Shown: positions 15,547-23,327 of the stretch, in pieces
Layout: each line of letters begins with the position of its first letter
Numbering within the stretch: the first letter of the stretch is position 1
From: Egerieenecus sp048201975
Lineage (GTDB): Bacteria; Bacillota; Clostridia; Christensenellales; Aristaeellaceae
Assembly (NCBI GenBank): GCA_048201975.1
Contig: DBFBGQ010000141.1
Span: 1 to 30,260 of the forward strand
Reading direction: 5' to 3'
Length of the DNA stretch: 30,260 nucleotides
Made by a program: the position numbers and the translations under genes
Notes under the pieces: generated by a model
What the model was told of the DNA's origin: nothing
The model's database searches: none
What the model saw: only the letters and a program-made list of their open reading frames with translations

Positions 15547-17031
15547 ATGGCGGAGCAGATCACAAAGACCCTGGCCCATAGCCTGGAGCGGCTGGACGCG
15601 CTGCTCCACCGGGACGTGAACACGGACATGGTCCGGCGGCTATTGCGCCTGTATGGCCGGGACGCGGCCGTTTTTTTCGTGGACGGCATGTGCTCGGGGG
15701 AGTTCCTCCAGCGCTTCGTGCTGGATCCCGCCCTGGCGGTGGCGGAGGTTCCCGCCGCACGCCCCCTGAAGGAGGCGGTGCCCCTGGCGCTGCCCGTGGG
15801 GGACGTGGCCTTCGTCACGGATTTTGAGGCCCTGGTGGAGGGGCTGGTGAACGGCAAGGCCGCGATTCTGGTGGAGGGCATGGCTGGCGCGGTGTGCCTG
15901 GACATTCGCATTTTCGTGCGGCGGAGCGTCTCCACGCCCCTGAACGAAAACGTGGTCATGGGTCCCCACGAAGGCTTCAACGAAACCCTCCGGGACAACA
16001 TCACCCTGCTGCGGCGCATCTTCCACACCCCGGAGCTCATCGGCGAAATGACCACCGTGGGCACGGTGAGCCCGGTGAACCTGTGCGTGCTCTACCTGCA
16101 AAAGGCAGTTTCCCCGGTGAGCCTCAAGCGCATACGGGAGCGGCTGCAAGGCATCCGCTGCGACCATGTGCTAAGCATCGGCGCCCTGGAGCAATTGATC
16201 GAGGATCATCCCTTCTCGCTGATGCCCCAGTGCGTGCTCACCGAGCGGCCGGACCGGGCGGCCTCCTTTCTGCTGGAGGGGCAGGTGGTGATCCTCATGG
16301 ACGGCGCGCCCCAGGCGCTGGTAATGCCCGTGAGCTTTCTGCACCAGTTCCACACCTCCGAGGATACGGCCCTGCGCTGGCCCTACGGCTCCTTTCTGCG
16401 GGTGATCCGGCTCTGCGGCGCGGCGCTGACGCTGCTTTTGCCGGGGCTGTTCGTGGCGCTGGTGCTGTTCCATCCCGCCGCCCTCCCCGTGGCGCTGCTC
16501 ACCTCCATACTGGAAAGCCAGGCCGCCGTGCCCCTTTCCATTCCCGTGGAAACGTTCATGATGCTCATCATGTTCAACCTGATCAACGAAGCGGGCACCC
16601 GTGTGCCGGGGGTGGTGGGAACGTCCCTGGGCACGGTGAGCGGGCTGATCCTGGGTCAGGCGGCGGTGGAGGCCAATTTGATCCATCCGCTGCTGATCAT
16701 CGTGGTGGCGGTGAGCAGCCTGGGGAGCTACGCCCTGCCGGACTACGAGCTGTCGCTGGCCTTCCGCATGGGTCAGCTGCTGTTTTTGCTGGCGGCCTGC
16801 CTGGGCGGGCTGTACGGCATGGCGGCGCTGCTGCTGGTGACGCTGGTGCGGCTGTGCGCCCTCACCAGCCTGGGCGCGCCCTACCTGGCGCCGGTGGCCC
16901 CCCGCCGGCCCCGCAACCCGGACCTATTGCTGCGCCTGCCCCTGTGGCGGCAGCGCCTGCGCGCGTACCTGGCCAACCCGGCGGACATGCACCGCCTCCG
17001 GGGCCGGATGCGGGATGGGAGGCGCACATGA
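15547..17031 (+). CDS. Spore germinant receptor subunit A (GerA family)
   Basis: A 494-residue A subunit of a GerA-type receptor, located in the spore inner membrane. The soluble N-terminal half carries the family block RRSVSTPLNENVVMGPHEGF followed by NETLRDNITLLRRI (about residues 120-160). The C-terminal half, from about residue 275, has several membrane segments, with TSILESQAAVPLSIPVETFM and NEAGTRVPG typical of the family. ATG 15547 follows GGGAGGG. Its stop overlaps the next start (ATGA). A, B and C subunits assemble into the ion channel complex that senses nutrients; the germinant cannot be predicted. A forespore sigma-G promoter is expected but none is evident. Confidence 0.93.
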   Translation: MAEQITKTLAHSLERLDALLHRDVNTDMVRRLLRLYGRDAAVFFVDGMCSGEFLQRFVLDPALAVAEVPAARPLKEAVPLALPVGDVAFVTDFEALVEGLVNGKAAILVEGMAGAVCLDIRIFVRRSVSTPLNENVVMGPHEGFNETLRDNITLLRRIFHTPELIGEMTTVGTVSPVNLCVLYLQKAVSPVSLKRIRERLQGIRCDHVLSIGALEQLIEDHPFSLMPQCVLTERPDRAASFLLEGQVVILMDGAPQALVMPVSFLHQFHTSEDTALRWPYGSFLRVIRLCGAALTLLLPGLFVALVLFHPAALPVALLTSILESQAAVPLSIPVETFMMLIMFNLINEAGTRVPGVVGTSLGTVSGLILGQAAVEANLIHPLLIIVVAVSSLGSYALPDYELSLAFRMGQLLFLLAACLGGLYGMAALLLVTLVRLCALTSLGAPYLAPVAPRRPRNPDLLLRLPLWRQRLRAYLANPADMHRLRGRMRDGRRT

Positions 17032-18128
17032 TCGGCCTGTTCCAGACCCGCACCCCGGTGCACTCCCCCCTTTCGGAGCTGGCCCAGCGCCAGGAGGCGG
17101 AGCGCTGCTGCCAACGGGCGGAGCTGCGGCTGTACCTGCTGGTCACCGCCCTGAGCCAGGGGGTCACCGTTCTTTTTGCCCAAACCGGCGCGGCCGCGGC
17201 ATGGATGACGGCCCTGTGCGTGCTTCCGGGGCTGCTACTGTTGGGTCTGGGCATGCTGTGCAAGCGCCTCACCGGCGCGCCCACCCTGACGGAGGCCTTC
17301 CGGGCGGGGCTGCATCCTGCCGCGGCGGCGCTGTGGCGGCTCTACATCGCCCTGGCGCTGCTGTGGCAGGGGCAAGCCGCGCTGACGGAGGTGGTTTGCC
17401 TGTTCACCGAGGGGGTGGTGATGAACATCTCCCCCATGGGCATGGCCGCCGTCACCCTGATCACCGCCCTGTGCTGCTGCCAGCGCAAGGGCCTGCCCCG
17501 CTGCGTGTGGCTGCTGCGCTATCCGCTGCTGGTGATGGTGGCGCTGCTGTTTTTCGAGCTGTTGAGCAAGGGGCATTGGGACTATCTGCTGCCGCTAACT
17601 GGGGCCGGGGACGCGGCCAACCGCGCCCTTTTCCTGGACATGACGGCCATGGGTTGGCCGCTGGTGCTGTTCGGGGAGCTTTCGGCCCGGGAGCAGGGGC
17701 AGCGCCGGGACGCGGGGCCCCTGCCGCCCCTGGCGCTGCTGCTGGCGCTGCTGTGCGCGGTGGCGTTCTCCCTGCCCACGGAGCTGGCCCTCACCGGCAA
17801 AAACCTGGCTGACGCCATGCTGCTGCCCATGGTGTTTCTCACCCCCATGAACCGGCTGCTGGCGCTGATCGGCTGGGTGCTGGGGTTGTTGCTGGTGCTG
17901 GCGGTATCTCTGCGCCGCAGCGCCGCCCTGGCCCCCGCCCGGCCCAAGCGGGAGCCGCTGCTCTGCCTGGCGCTGGGGGTGGCCATGTTCCTGCCCCACC
18001 TGTGGGACGAGCAACGCTTGCGGGGCATCCTGAAGCTCCTGCAACCCTACGTGCTGCTTCCAGGGGCGGCGCTGCTGCTGTGCCTGCTCCCCGGAGCCAT
18101 TTTGCGTAGAAGGAGGCGAAGGCCATGA
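17028..18128 (+). CDS. Spore germinant receptor subunit B (GerB family)
   Basis: A 366-residue, highly hydrophobic protein of the amino acid permease-like GerAB family, with about ten membrane segments starting after residue 25. In GerA receptors this subunit holds the germinant-binding pocket. ATG 17028 overlaps the upstream stop by four bases, and its own TGA overlaps the next ATG in the same way, so the three subunits are coupled. The ribosome site is GGGAGG (17017-17022). The sequence is divergent, with clusters of Cys (ALCCCQRK, ERCCQRAE) and a very basic tail (RRRRRRP). The call rests as much on its place between A and C as on the fold. Confidence 0.85.
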   Translation: MIGLFQTRTPVHSPLSELAQRQEAERCCQRAELRLYLLVTALSQGVTVLFAQTGAAAAWMTALCVLPGLLLLGLGMLCKRLTGAPTLTEAFRAGLHPAAAALWRLYIALALLWQGQAALTEVVCLFTEGVVMNISPMGMAAVTLITALCCCQRKGLPRCVWLLRYPLLVMVALLFFELLSKGHWDYLLPLTGAGDAANRALFLDMTAMGWPLVLFGELSAREQGQRRDAGPLPPLALLLALLCAVAFSLPTELALTGKNLADAMLLPMVFLTPMNRLLALIGWVLGLLLVLAVSLRRSAALAPARPKREPLLCLALGVAMFLPHLWDEQRLRGILKLLQPYVLLPGAALLLCLLPGAILRRRRRRP

Positions 18129-19174
18129 AGCGGCTGTGGGCGCTGCTGCTGTGTTGCCTGTGCCTGGGCGGCTGCGCCTCCCTCCCCGGAGAGGAGCGCT
18201 CCTTCGCCCTGTGCCTGGGGGTCCACGCCTCCACCTCCGGGGTGGAGGTGGCCGTGCAGTTGCCCAACTACAAGGGCGACAAGAATTACCTGGTGATCTC
18301 CGCCGCGGGGGACAGCTTTGACGAGGCGCTCTCCTCCCTGATTGCGGCTTCTCCCAGCCGGCTGCATTTCGGCCAGCTGCGCCTGGTGGTCTTTTCCCAG
18401 GAGACGGCGCAGTCCGCGGACTTTCCTCAGCTGGTGGCGGAGATCTCCGCCATTCCCTCCATGCGGCTGATCGCCATGGCCCTGCTCACCGAGGACGGCA
18501 TCTCCCAGCTGCTGGAGGCGTTGACGCCGCAGACCGGCGTGCGGCTGAGCAAATACCTGGATACGCTGCTGCGGGCGCGGGTGGAGCTGGGGCTGCTGCC
18601 GGGCAGCACCCTGTCGGACATGCGGCGGATGGGTCAGCGGCAAAGCCCCGCCCTGGGCCGCGTGGCCCTGAAAAAGTCCGGCCTGCCCCAGGACGGCCTG
18701 AACACCACGGCGGAGGCGATCTCCGCGGGCAGCGAGGGCGACGTGATCTTCGGCGGCTGCGGGCTCATCGGCCAGGACGGGCTGCTGCACGATACCCTTT
18801 CCCTGCGGGAAACCCAGCTGCTGACCCTGCTGCTGGGCCGCGCCCGGAACCTCCCCCTGACCTGGGAGGAGGCCGCCTTCACCCTGCACGTGAAGAAACT
18901 GTCCATCCGCTGGGAGCAGGGAAAAGTCTCCGCGCAGGTGACGGGCCGGGCGCTGATGACTCGGGGCGCGCCCGCCCAGGCGGAAAAGCTGCTGGCGGAG
19001 GACCTGCGCGCGGTGATCCAGCGACTCAATGCCGCCTCCTGCGACGCCCTGGGTCTACGGCGCCAGGAGATGTTCACCCATCCCTTCTCCATGGGCATGT
19101 CCGTGGAGGCATGGACCGAGGAGCTCCACCGCTTGCAGGTGGAGGCGGAGGTAACCCTGCTGCCCCAGGCATAA
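18125..19174 (+). CDS. Spore germinant receptor lipoprotein subunit C (Ger(x)C family)
   Basis: A 349-residue lipoprotein. The signal sequence ends in the lipobox LGGC with Cys17 the lipidated residue, placing it on the outer face of the spore inner membrane. The phrase YLDTLLRARVELGLLPGSTL (around residue 140) and the two-part architecture with a C-terminal alpha/beta domain fit the Ger(x)C family, slightly shorter than usual. It overlaps the B gene by four bases and is the last gene of the operon, five bases before a strong terminator hairpin. The lipoprotein is needed in known GerA-type receptors for a functional complex. Confidence 0.92.
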   Translation: MKRLWALLLCCLCLGGCASLPGEERSFALCLGVHASTSGVEVAVQLPNYKGDKNYLVISAAGDSFDEALSSLIAASPSRLHFGQLRLVVFSQETAQSADFPQLVAEISAIPSMRLIAMALLTEDGISQLLEALTPQTGVRLSKYLDTLLRARVELGLLPGSTLSDMRRMGQRQSPALGRVALKKSGLPQDGLNTTAEAISAGSEGDVIFGGCGLIGQDGLLHDTLSLRETQLLTLLLGRARNLPLTWEEAAFTLHVKKLSIRWEQGKVSAQVTGRALMTRGAPAQAEKLLAEDLRAVIQRLNAASCDALGLRRQEMFTHPFSMGMSVEAWTEELHRLQVEAEVTLLPQA

Positions 19175-19178
19175 ACAA

Positions 19179-19226
19179 AAAGGCCCCGGTAGGCAGCGGA
19201 TTTTCACCGCGCCTGCCGGGGCCTTT
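19179..19226. terminator. Bidirectional terminator between ger and glycosyltransferase operons
   Basis: AAAGGCCCCGGTAGGC (19179-19194) pairs with GCCTGCCGGGGCCTTT (19211-19226) with one G-T pair, and the loop holds a further GCGG/CCGC stem. A T tract follows on the minus strand (CCTTTTTG) and a shorter one on the plus strand. It ends both convergent operons. Confidence 0.85.
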
Positions 19227-19240
19227 GACTGTGAAGCAGG

Positions 19241-20119
19241 TCAGGCTTGCGCCTTGGGGGCGGGTTCTTCCACGCCGCTCATGCGCCAGGCCACGTAGAA
19301 GCCCAGGGCGAAGGTTACCAGGCTGACCACCAGGATGCCCCAGCCCAGATTGCTCATGTCCGTGGCCATGAGGATCGCCACCGGGGAGGCCGCCACCAAT
19401 CCCAGGATGGCGCAATAGGTCTGCCCCTCCCAGTGGGCCAGCAGCACCTCGATGAGCTTGGCGATGGCGAAGATGCCCACGATGACGCCCAGCCCAAAGG
19501 GCAGCAGGATGCCCACATTGGCCCACACGGCCGCCCAGTCCCCCTGGGCCAGGCCGGTGAGGAAACCGGGGATGCCCTGGGTGACCACCGGTTCGTAGTA
19601 GCCCAGAATTTTGAGGATCATGGAGCCGCTGACGCCGGGGATGATCATGGTGGCGGAGGCCACCGCCCCCAGCACGAACAGCTTGAGCACCTCCAATACG
19701 CTCAGGCGGATGGTGACGGTGTTCTCGCTCTGGAACAGTTGCATCACGATGATCAGCGCGAAGAAGGCCACGAACAGCACCGCGCCCACCGCGCCCTTTT
19801 TCTTGCCCTTCACCTGGCGAAGAATGGCCGGCAAGCCGCCCAGAATCAGCCCGATGAACAGGGTGTTGGTGGGCAGGGCGTAGTTTTCAAAGGCCCACTT
19901 CAGCGCGAAGCTCAGCAGGCCAATGGCCGCCGCCATGCCAATGGCATAGGGCAGCAGGGTCATCACGGACTTTTTGAACTCCTTGAACAGGTGGGTGATG
20001 CAGTGGATCAGCGTATCGTAAATGCCCATGGAAACCATCATGGTGCCGCCGCTGACCCCGGGGATGATGTTGGCCAGGCCGATGACCATGCCCCGGAGAA
20101 TTTCCAGCACAAATTTCAT
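19241..20119 (-). CDS. DUF368 polyprenyl-phosphate transporter (PopT-like)
   Basis: A 292-residue integral membrane protein with about eight segments. The duplicated signatures GLANIIPGVSGGTM (near residue 15) and ATMIIPGVSGSMILKILGYY (near 160) define DUF368. Members of this family (PopT) were recently shown to return undecaprenyl phosphate from the outer to the inner leaflet, recycling the lipid carrier for wall and surface polymers. ATG 20119 follows AAGGAG by about ten bases. It is the last of four genes, after two glycosyltransferases and an HD protein. Its context agrees with carrier recycling, though it may also serve the whole envelope. Confidence 0.85.
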   Translation of the reverse strand: MKFVLEILRGMVIGLANIIPGVSGGTMMVSMGIYDTLIHCITHLFKEFKKSVMTLLPYAIGMAAAIGLLSFALKWAFENYALPTNTLFIGLILGGLPAILRQVKGKKKGAVGAVLFVAFFALIIVMQLFQSENTVTIRLSVLEVLKLFVLGAVASATMIIPGVSGSMILKILGYYEPVVTQGIPGFLTGLAQGDWAAVWANVGILLPFGLGVIVGIFAIAKLIEVLLAHWEGQTYCAILGLVAASPVAILMATDMSNLGWGILVVSLVTFALGFYVAWRMSGVEEPAPKAQA

Positions 20120-20160
20120 CAGGGAAGCGCTCCTTCCAAACTTGATATTGACGCTCCGGC

Positions 20161-20730
20161 TCAGGCGTTCCCGGCGCCGTCCAGGCCCAGCTCCTGGGCA
20201 TAGGGCCGCATGCCTTCGATGCAGATGGCGGCCACGTCCTTCACATCCATGCCCAGCATGGCGCAGCCGCCCTTGATCAGCTCCCGGTCGCATTTGGCGG
20301 CAAACTTCTTGTCCTTGAACTTTTTCATGAAGCTGCTGACCTCCAGGTCCTGCAGGCCGTTGGGGCGCATCCGGGCGCAGGCGCCGATGATGCCGGTAAG
20401 CTCGTCCACGGTGTACAGGCTCTTTTCCAGGTTGGTCACCGGTTCCACGTCCGAGCACACCCCGTATCCGTGGCTGAGGATGGCGCGGACCTCCTCCGGG
20501 GTCAGCCCGGCGGCCAGCAGAGGCTCCTGGGTGTGCTGCAGGTGCTCCTCGGGGTAGCGCTGGTAGTCGTAATCATGCAGGTAACCGATGGCGGCCCAGT
20601 GCTCGGCATCCTCGCCGAAGTGGGCGGCCATGGCGCGCATGGCGGCGCTGACGCTCAGGGCGTGCATGCGCAGGTGCGGCTCGGTTACCGCGGCGTCGTT
20701 GAGTTCCTTGGCGCGTTCCATGGTCAGCAT
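20161..20730 (-). CDS. HD-domain protein, putative phosphohydrolase
   Basis: A 189-residue protein with a metal-dependent HD fold: His23 (LRMHALSVSAAM), His52-Asp53 (GYLHDYDYQRYPEEH) and His87 (ILSHGYG) are likely metal ligands. A small C-terminal helical part follows (residues 130-189). HD proteins of this compact type are common in Clostridia, and their substrates, usually phosphoesters or nucleotides, are not known. ATG 20730 has AAGGAAGG about ten bases upstream; the inner ATG 20721 is less likely. It starts 17 bases after the second glycosyltransferase gene and lies 41 bases before the DUF368 gene, so it belongs to their operon. Confidence 0.8.
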   Translation of the reverse strand: MLTMERAKELNDAAVTEPHLRMHALSVSAAMRAMAAHFGEDAEHWAAIGYLHDYDYQRYPEEHLQHTQEPLLAAGLTPEEVRAILSHGYGVCSDVEPVTNLEKSLYTVDELTGIIGACARMRPNGLQDLEVSSFMKKFKDKKFAAKCDRELIKGGCAMLGMDVKDVAAICIEGMRPYAQELGLDGAGNA

Positions 20731-20747
20731 GGGTAGTTTCCTTCCTT

Positions 20748-21677
20748 TCAGCAAAAGAAAATTTGTCCCGCCCGGGTCACCGGGCTCTGCATGCGGTAGC
20801 CGCCTCGGAGAATACCCCACACCCGGCCAGGCTTGGACCTGCCCTCCAGGGCCAGGTAGCGCTCCACGATCCCGCGGGCCTCCGGCGGCAACAGGGAACC
20901 GTAGGCCTGGGCAAACGCCCGGGTATGCCGGTAGGTGAGCGCGATGCGCGCCTTGCCCCGCTCCCGGGCGGAAAGGGCGCGCACGCCCCGCTCCGCCAGG
21001 CCCGCGGCGCTGGCGCCCATCTCGTTATCCCCGTGCTGGCGGTAGTCCACCAGGGGCCGGGGAATGCACACCACGTGCCCGAAGGCCGCGGCGGTAAGGG
21101 CCAGAAACCAGTCGTGCATGTACATCTCCGCCGGGTTTCCGCAGCGCAGGGCCAGCTCCCGCAGGGGCCGGTTCATCAGCACGGTGCAACCGGTGACGTT
21201 GTTTTGCACCAGCAGGCGGGGCAGCTCCACGGCGCGGAAGTCCCAGCCCTGGTGGGCGAAGAAGCTCCCATGGAGCGTCCGTCCCCCGGCGTCCACCACC
21301 CGGGCGTCGCTGTGGATGAGCAGGGGCGTTCCCTTGCCCCAGCGGGCCTCCGCGGCGGCCATGGCCGCCAGGCCCGCCTGCAGCCGGTCCGTGTGCCACA
21401 GGTCGTCCTGGTCGCACAGGGCCGCGTAATCCCCCTCCGCCTGCCCCAGCAGGCTCCAGAAATTGCCCACCGCCCCGCGCCCGGCGCCGCCATCCGATAC
21501 CAGGCGAAAGCGGCCGTCCGCCTCCGCCTGCCGCCGCAGCAGCTCCAGCGTGCCGTCTCGGGAGCCGTCATCCTGCATCAGCACGCGAAACTCCGCGCCC
21601 GTCTGCCCGCTCAGGGAGTTCAGCAGCGGCGGCAGGTAGGCTTCGCCATTGTAGCAGGCCAGCAGCACTTCCGTCAC
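20748..21677 (-). CDS. GT2 glycosyltransferase, rhamnosyltransferase-like
   Basis: A 309-residue cytoplasmic GT-A enzyme of family 2. The N-terminal LLACYNGEAYLPPLLNSL, QDDGSRDGT and the metal-binding DQDD in ALCDQDDLWHTDRL (about residue 95) are clear, and DYRQHGDNEMG (about 215) is typical of the WcaA/rhamnosyltransferase-like subgroup. I choose GTG 21677, whose GTGA overlaps the stop of the upstream gene and which has GGGGGTGG just ahead; GTG 21692 is possible. There are no membrane segments. It probably adds a sugar to a lipid-linked surface glycan. Confidence 0.85.
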   Translation of the reverse strand: MTEVLLACYNGEAYLPPLLNSLSGQTGAEFRVLMQDDGSRDGTLELLRRQAEADGRFRLVSDGGAGRGAVGNFWSLLGQAEGDYAALCDQDDLWHTDRLQAGLAAMAAAEARWGKGTPLLIHSDARVVDAGGRTLHGSFFAHQGWDFRAVELPRLLVQNNVTGCTVLMNRPLRELALRCGNPAEMYMHDWFLALTAAAFGHVVCIPRPLVDYRQHGDNEMGASAAGLAERGVRALSARERGKARIALTYRHTRAFAQAYGSLLPPEARGIVERYLALEGRSKPGRVWGILRGGYRMQSPVTRAGQIFFC

Positions 21678-22444
21678 CACTTCCACCCCCACTTATGGAA
21701 ATACTGGAGGATGGAGCGCACCTGGCGCAGATTGCCCCGCAGGGTGCGGGTGTTCTCCCTGGCCCAGGCGTGGGTCACGGTCATTCCCGGGTGGTAGACG
21801 ATGTCTCCCAGCGCCTCCGCCCGGCGGCTCAGGTCCGTATCCTCCTGGTAGAGGAAGAACCGGGGGTCAAACCCGCCCAGGGATCGAAAGGCCTCCGTGC
21901 GGATCAGCAGAAAGCAGCCCGTGGCGAAGCGCACCTTCCGGGGCGCGGTCACCTGCTCGTCGGCCAGGGTGAACTCCCGCCGCCAGCGCCGAAAACAACC
22001 GCCCAGGCGCTCCAGCCGCCCGCCCAGCAGGCGGCGCACCGTCACCTCGCCCTTGGGAAGGAACTGCTCCGTGCCGTCGGGGTTCATCACCCGGGGGGTG
22101 AGGATCACCGCCTCCGGGTGGGCGTCCATCCAGGCGGTCATGGCGGCGATGAGCTCCGGGGCAAAGGTGACGTCCGGGTTGCACAGCAGGTGGTAATCGC
22201 TGCGCAGCAGGGGCAGCACGGCATTGTTTCCCCGGCCGAAGCCCAGGTTTTCCGCCTGGGGCAGCAGATGGATCCAACGAAAGCGCTCCGCCGCCTGCTC
22301 CGCCAGGCCGTCGCAGCTGTGGTTGTCCACCACGAAAACCTCCGGCCGGGGGACGCTGGCCTCCAGGCAGCGGAGCGTCTCCAGGGCCTGCGCCCCGGAG
22401 CGGTAGAGCACCACGCAGGCGGAGACGCGGGGGGAATCCTTCAC
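21674..22444 (-). CDS. GT2 glycosyltransferase, WbbL-like
   Basis: A 256-residue GT-A enzyme of family 2. Signatures are SACVVLYRSG at the start, VVDNHSCDG (about 38-46), NLGFGRGNNAVLPLLRS (about 66-82), the NPD of LLCNPDVTF and FLYQEDTDLSRRAEALG (about 200), all typical of WbbL/RfbF-like rhamnosyl- and related transferases. The start codon is GTG 22444 with GAGGAGG about eight bases upstream. It is the first gene of a four-gene operon under a strong promoter and overlaps the second transferase by four bases. The two enzymes may add successive sugars to one glycan. Confidence 0.87.
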   Translation of the reverse strand: MKDSPRVSACVVLYRSGAQALETLRCLEASVPRPEVFVVDNHSCDGLAEQAAERFRWIHLLPQAENLGFGRGNNAVLPLLRSDYHLLCNPDVTFAPELIAAMTAWMDAHPEAVILTPRVMNPDGTEQFLPKGEVTVRRLLGGRLERLGGCFRRWRREFTLADEQVTAPRKVRFATGCFLLIRTEAFRSLGGFDPRFFLYQEDTDLSRRAEALGDIVYHPGMTVTHAWARENTRTLRGNLRQVRSILQYFHKWGWKW

Positions 22445-22482
22445 CGGTTCCAGCCTCCTCGCTTGTATTCATAACAACCCCT

Positions 22483-22511
22483 ATTGTACCCTGCACCGGG
22501 CCATTTGTCCA
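22483..22511 (-). promoter_or_regulatory. Promoter of the GT2-GT2-HD-DUF368 operon
   Basis: On the minus strand TGGACA (22511-22506) and TACAAT (22488-22483) are separated by exactly 17 bases, a good match to the main vegetative sigma factor consensus. The start would fall near 22476, about 30 bases before the GTG of the first transferase. The promoter sits beside the divergent GntR promoter region. Confidence 0.75.
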
Positions 22512-22515
22512 GAAA

Positions 22516-22548
22516 AGTATGGTATTTTCGCCGGAACAATGGTATACT
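22516..22548 (+). promoter_or_regulatory. GntR gene promoter with repeated ATGGTAT motif, possible operator
   Basis: TGGTATACT (22540-22548) is an extended -10 element. The heptamer ATGGTAT occurs at 22519 and again at 22539, 20 bases apart, or about two helical turns, and AGTAT/ATACT form an inverted pair at the edges (22516-22520, 22544-22548). Self-regulation by the GntR protein, and control of the divergent operon whose -35 ends only four bases away, is an inference. Confidence 0.5.
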
Positions 22549-22575
22549 GATCCCATGCAGCAAGGAGTGAGGCCC

Positions 22576-23292
22576 ATGAGAAAGCAGATTTTGAACACGG
22601 AGAGCTACAGCCCCCTGTACAAGCAGCTGATGCAGAAGCTGCGCACGGATATCCAGAGCGGCGTCTATCCCGTGCACAGCCGCATCCCCTCGGAGCAGGA
22701 GCTGTGCCAGACCTATCAGGTCAGCCGTGTGACCGTGCGCAAGGCCCTGGCCGAGCTGACCCAGGAGGGACTGCTCAAGCGTCACCAGGGCAAAGGCACC
22801 TTTGTGGGCATCCCGCGCATCCAGAAGGACCTGCGCAGCGTGAACAGCTTTCACGACGCCTGCCGGATGATGGGCTGCACCCCCGGCACGCGGGTGCTGC
22901 ACGCCCAGTGGGCGCACCTGGAGGCCGGCGAGCGGGCGGAGCTGGGCTGCGAGGAGGACGAGCAGGTGGTGGAGCTGGTGCGCCTGCGCCTGGCCGACGA
23001 CATGCCCGTGATGCTGGAGACCAACCACTTTCCCCCCGCCTATGCCTGGCTGATGAGCGCGGACCTTACCGGCTCCCTGTACGCGCTGCTGGAGGAGAAG
23101 GGCGTGGAGGCCCGCCAGGCCATCCACGAGGTCTCCCTGTGCTACGCCACCCCCGCCCAGGCCAAGGCCTTGGAAATTGCTCCCGGGGACGCCCTCCTCT
23201 GCCTTCATGAGGTGATCTACGACCAGAACGGCCGTCCCCTTCACACCTCCCATCAGGTCATTCGCGGCGACCGCTTCACCTTCCGCATCTGA
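22576..23292 (+). CDS. GntR/HutC family transcriptional regulator
   Basis: A 238-residue regulator with a winged helix-turn-helix at about 10-78 (RIPSEQELCQTYQVSRVTVR, then GLLKRHQGKGTFV) and a C-terminal UTRA ligand-binding domain (about 95-235), the HutC subfamily. Such proteins bind sugar phosphates, amino sugars or similar effectors and usually repress neighbours. ATG 22576 is chosen: AAGGAG lies nine bases upstream, and the promoter -10 at 22543 rules out the open frame from 22519. It is divergent from the glycosyltransferase operon and 35 bases before the NYN-LOTUS gene. The effector and targets are unknown. Confidence 0.9.
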   Translation: MRKQILNTESYSPLYKQLMQKLRTDIQSGVYPVHSRIPSEQELCQTYQVSRVTVRKALAELTQEGLLKRHQGKGTFVGIPRIQKDLRSVNSFHDACRMMGCTPGTRVLHAQWAHLEAGERAELGCEEDEQVVELVRLRLADDMPVMLETNHFPPAYAWLMSADLTGSLYALLEEKGVEARQAIHEVSLCYATPAQAKALEIAPGDALLCLHEVIYDQNGRPLHTSHQVIRGDRFTFRI

Positions 23293-23327
23293 GCCTTCCC
23301 CATCCTTTTTGAAAAGAGGTTTTTTCA

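Noticed and set aside
15894..17027. Second plus-strand frame overlapping the GerA-like gene upstream of the GerB start
   Set aside because: Low-complexity Ala/Gly/Pro/Arg shadow of the real gene; the GerB protein starts at 17028 with the four-base overlap.
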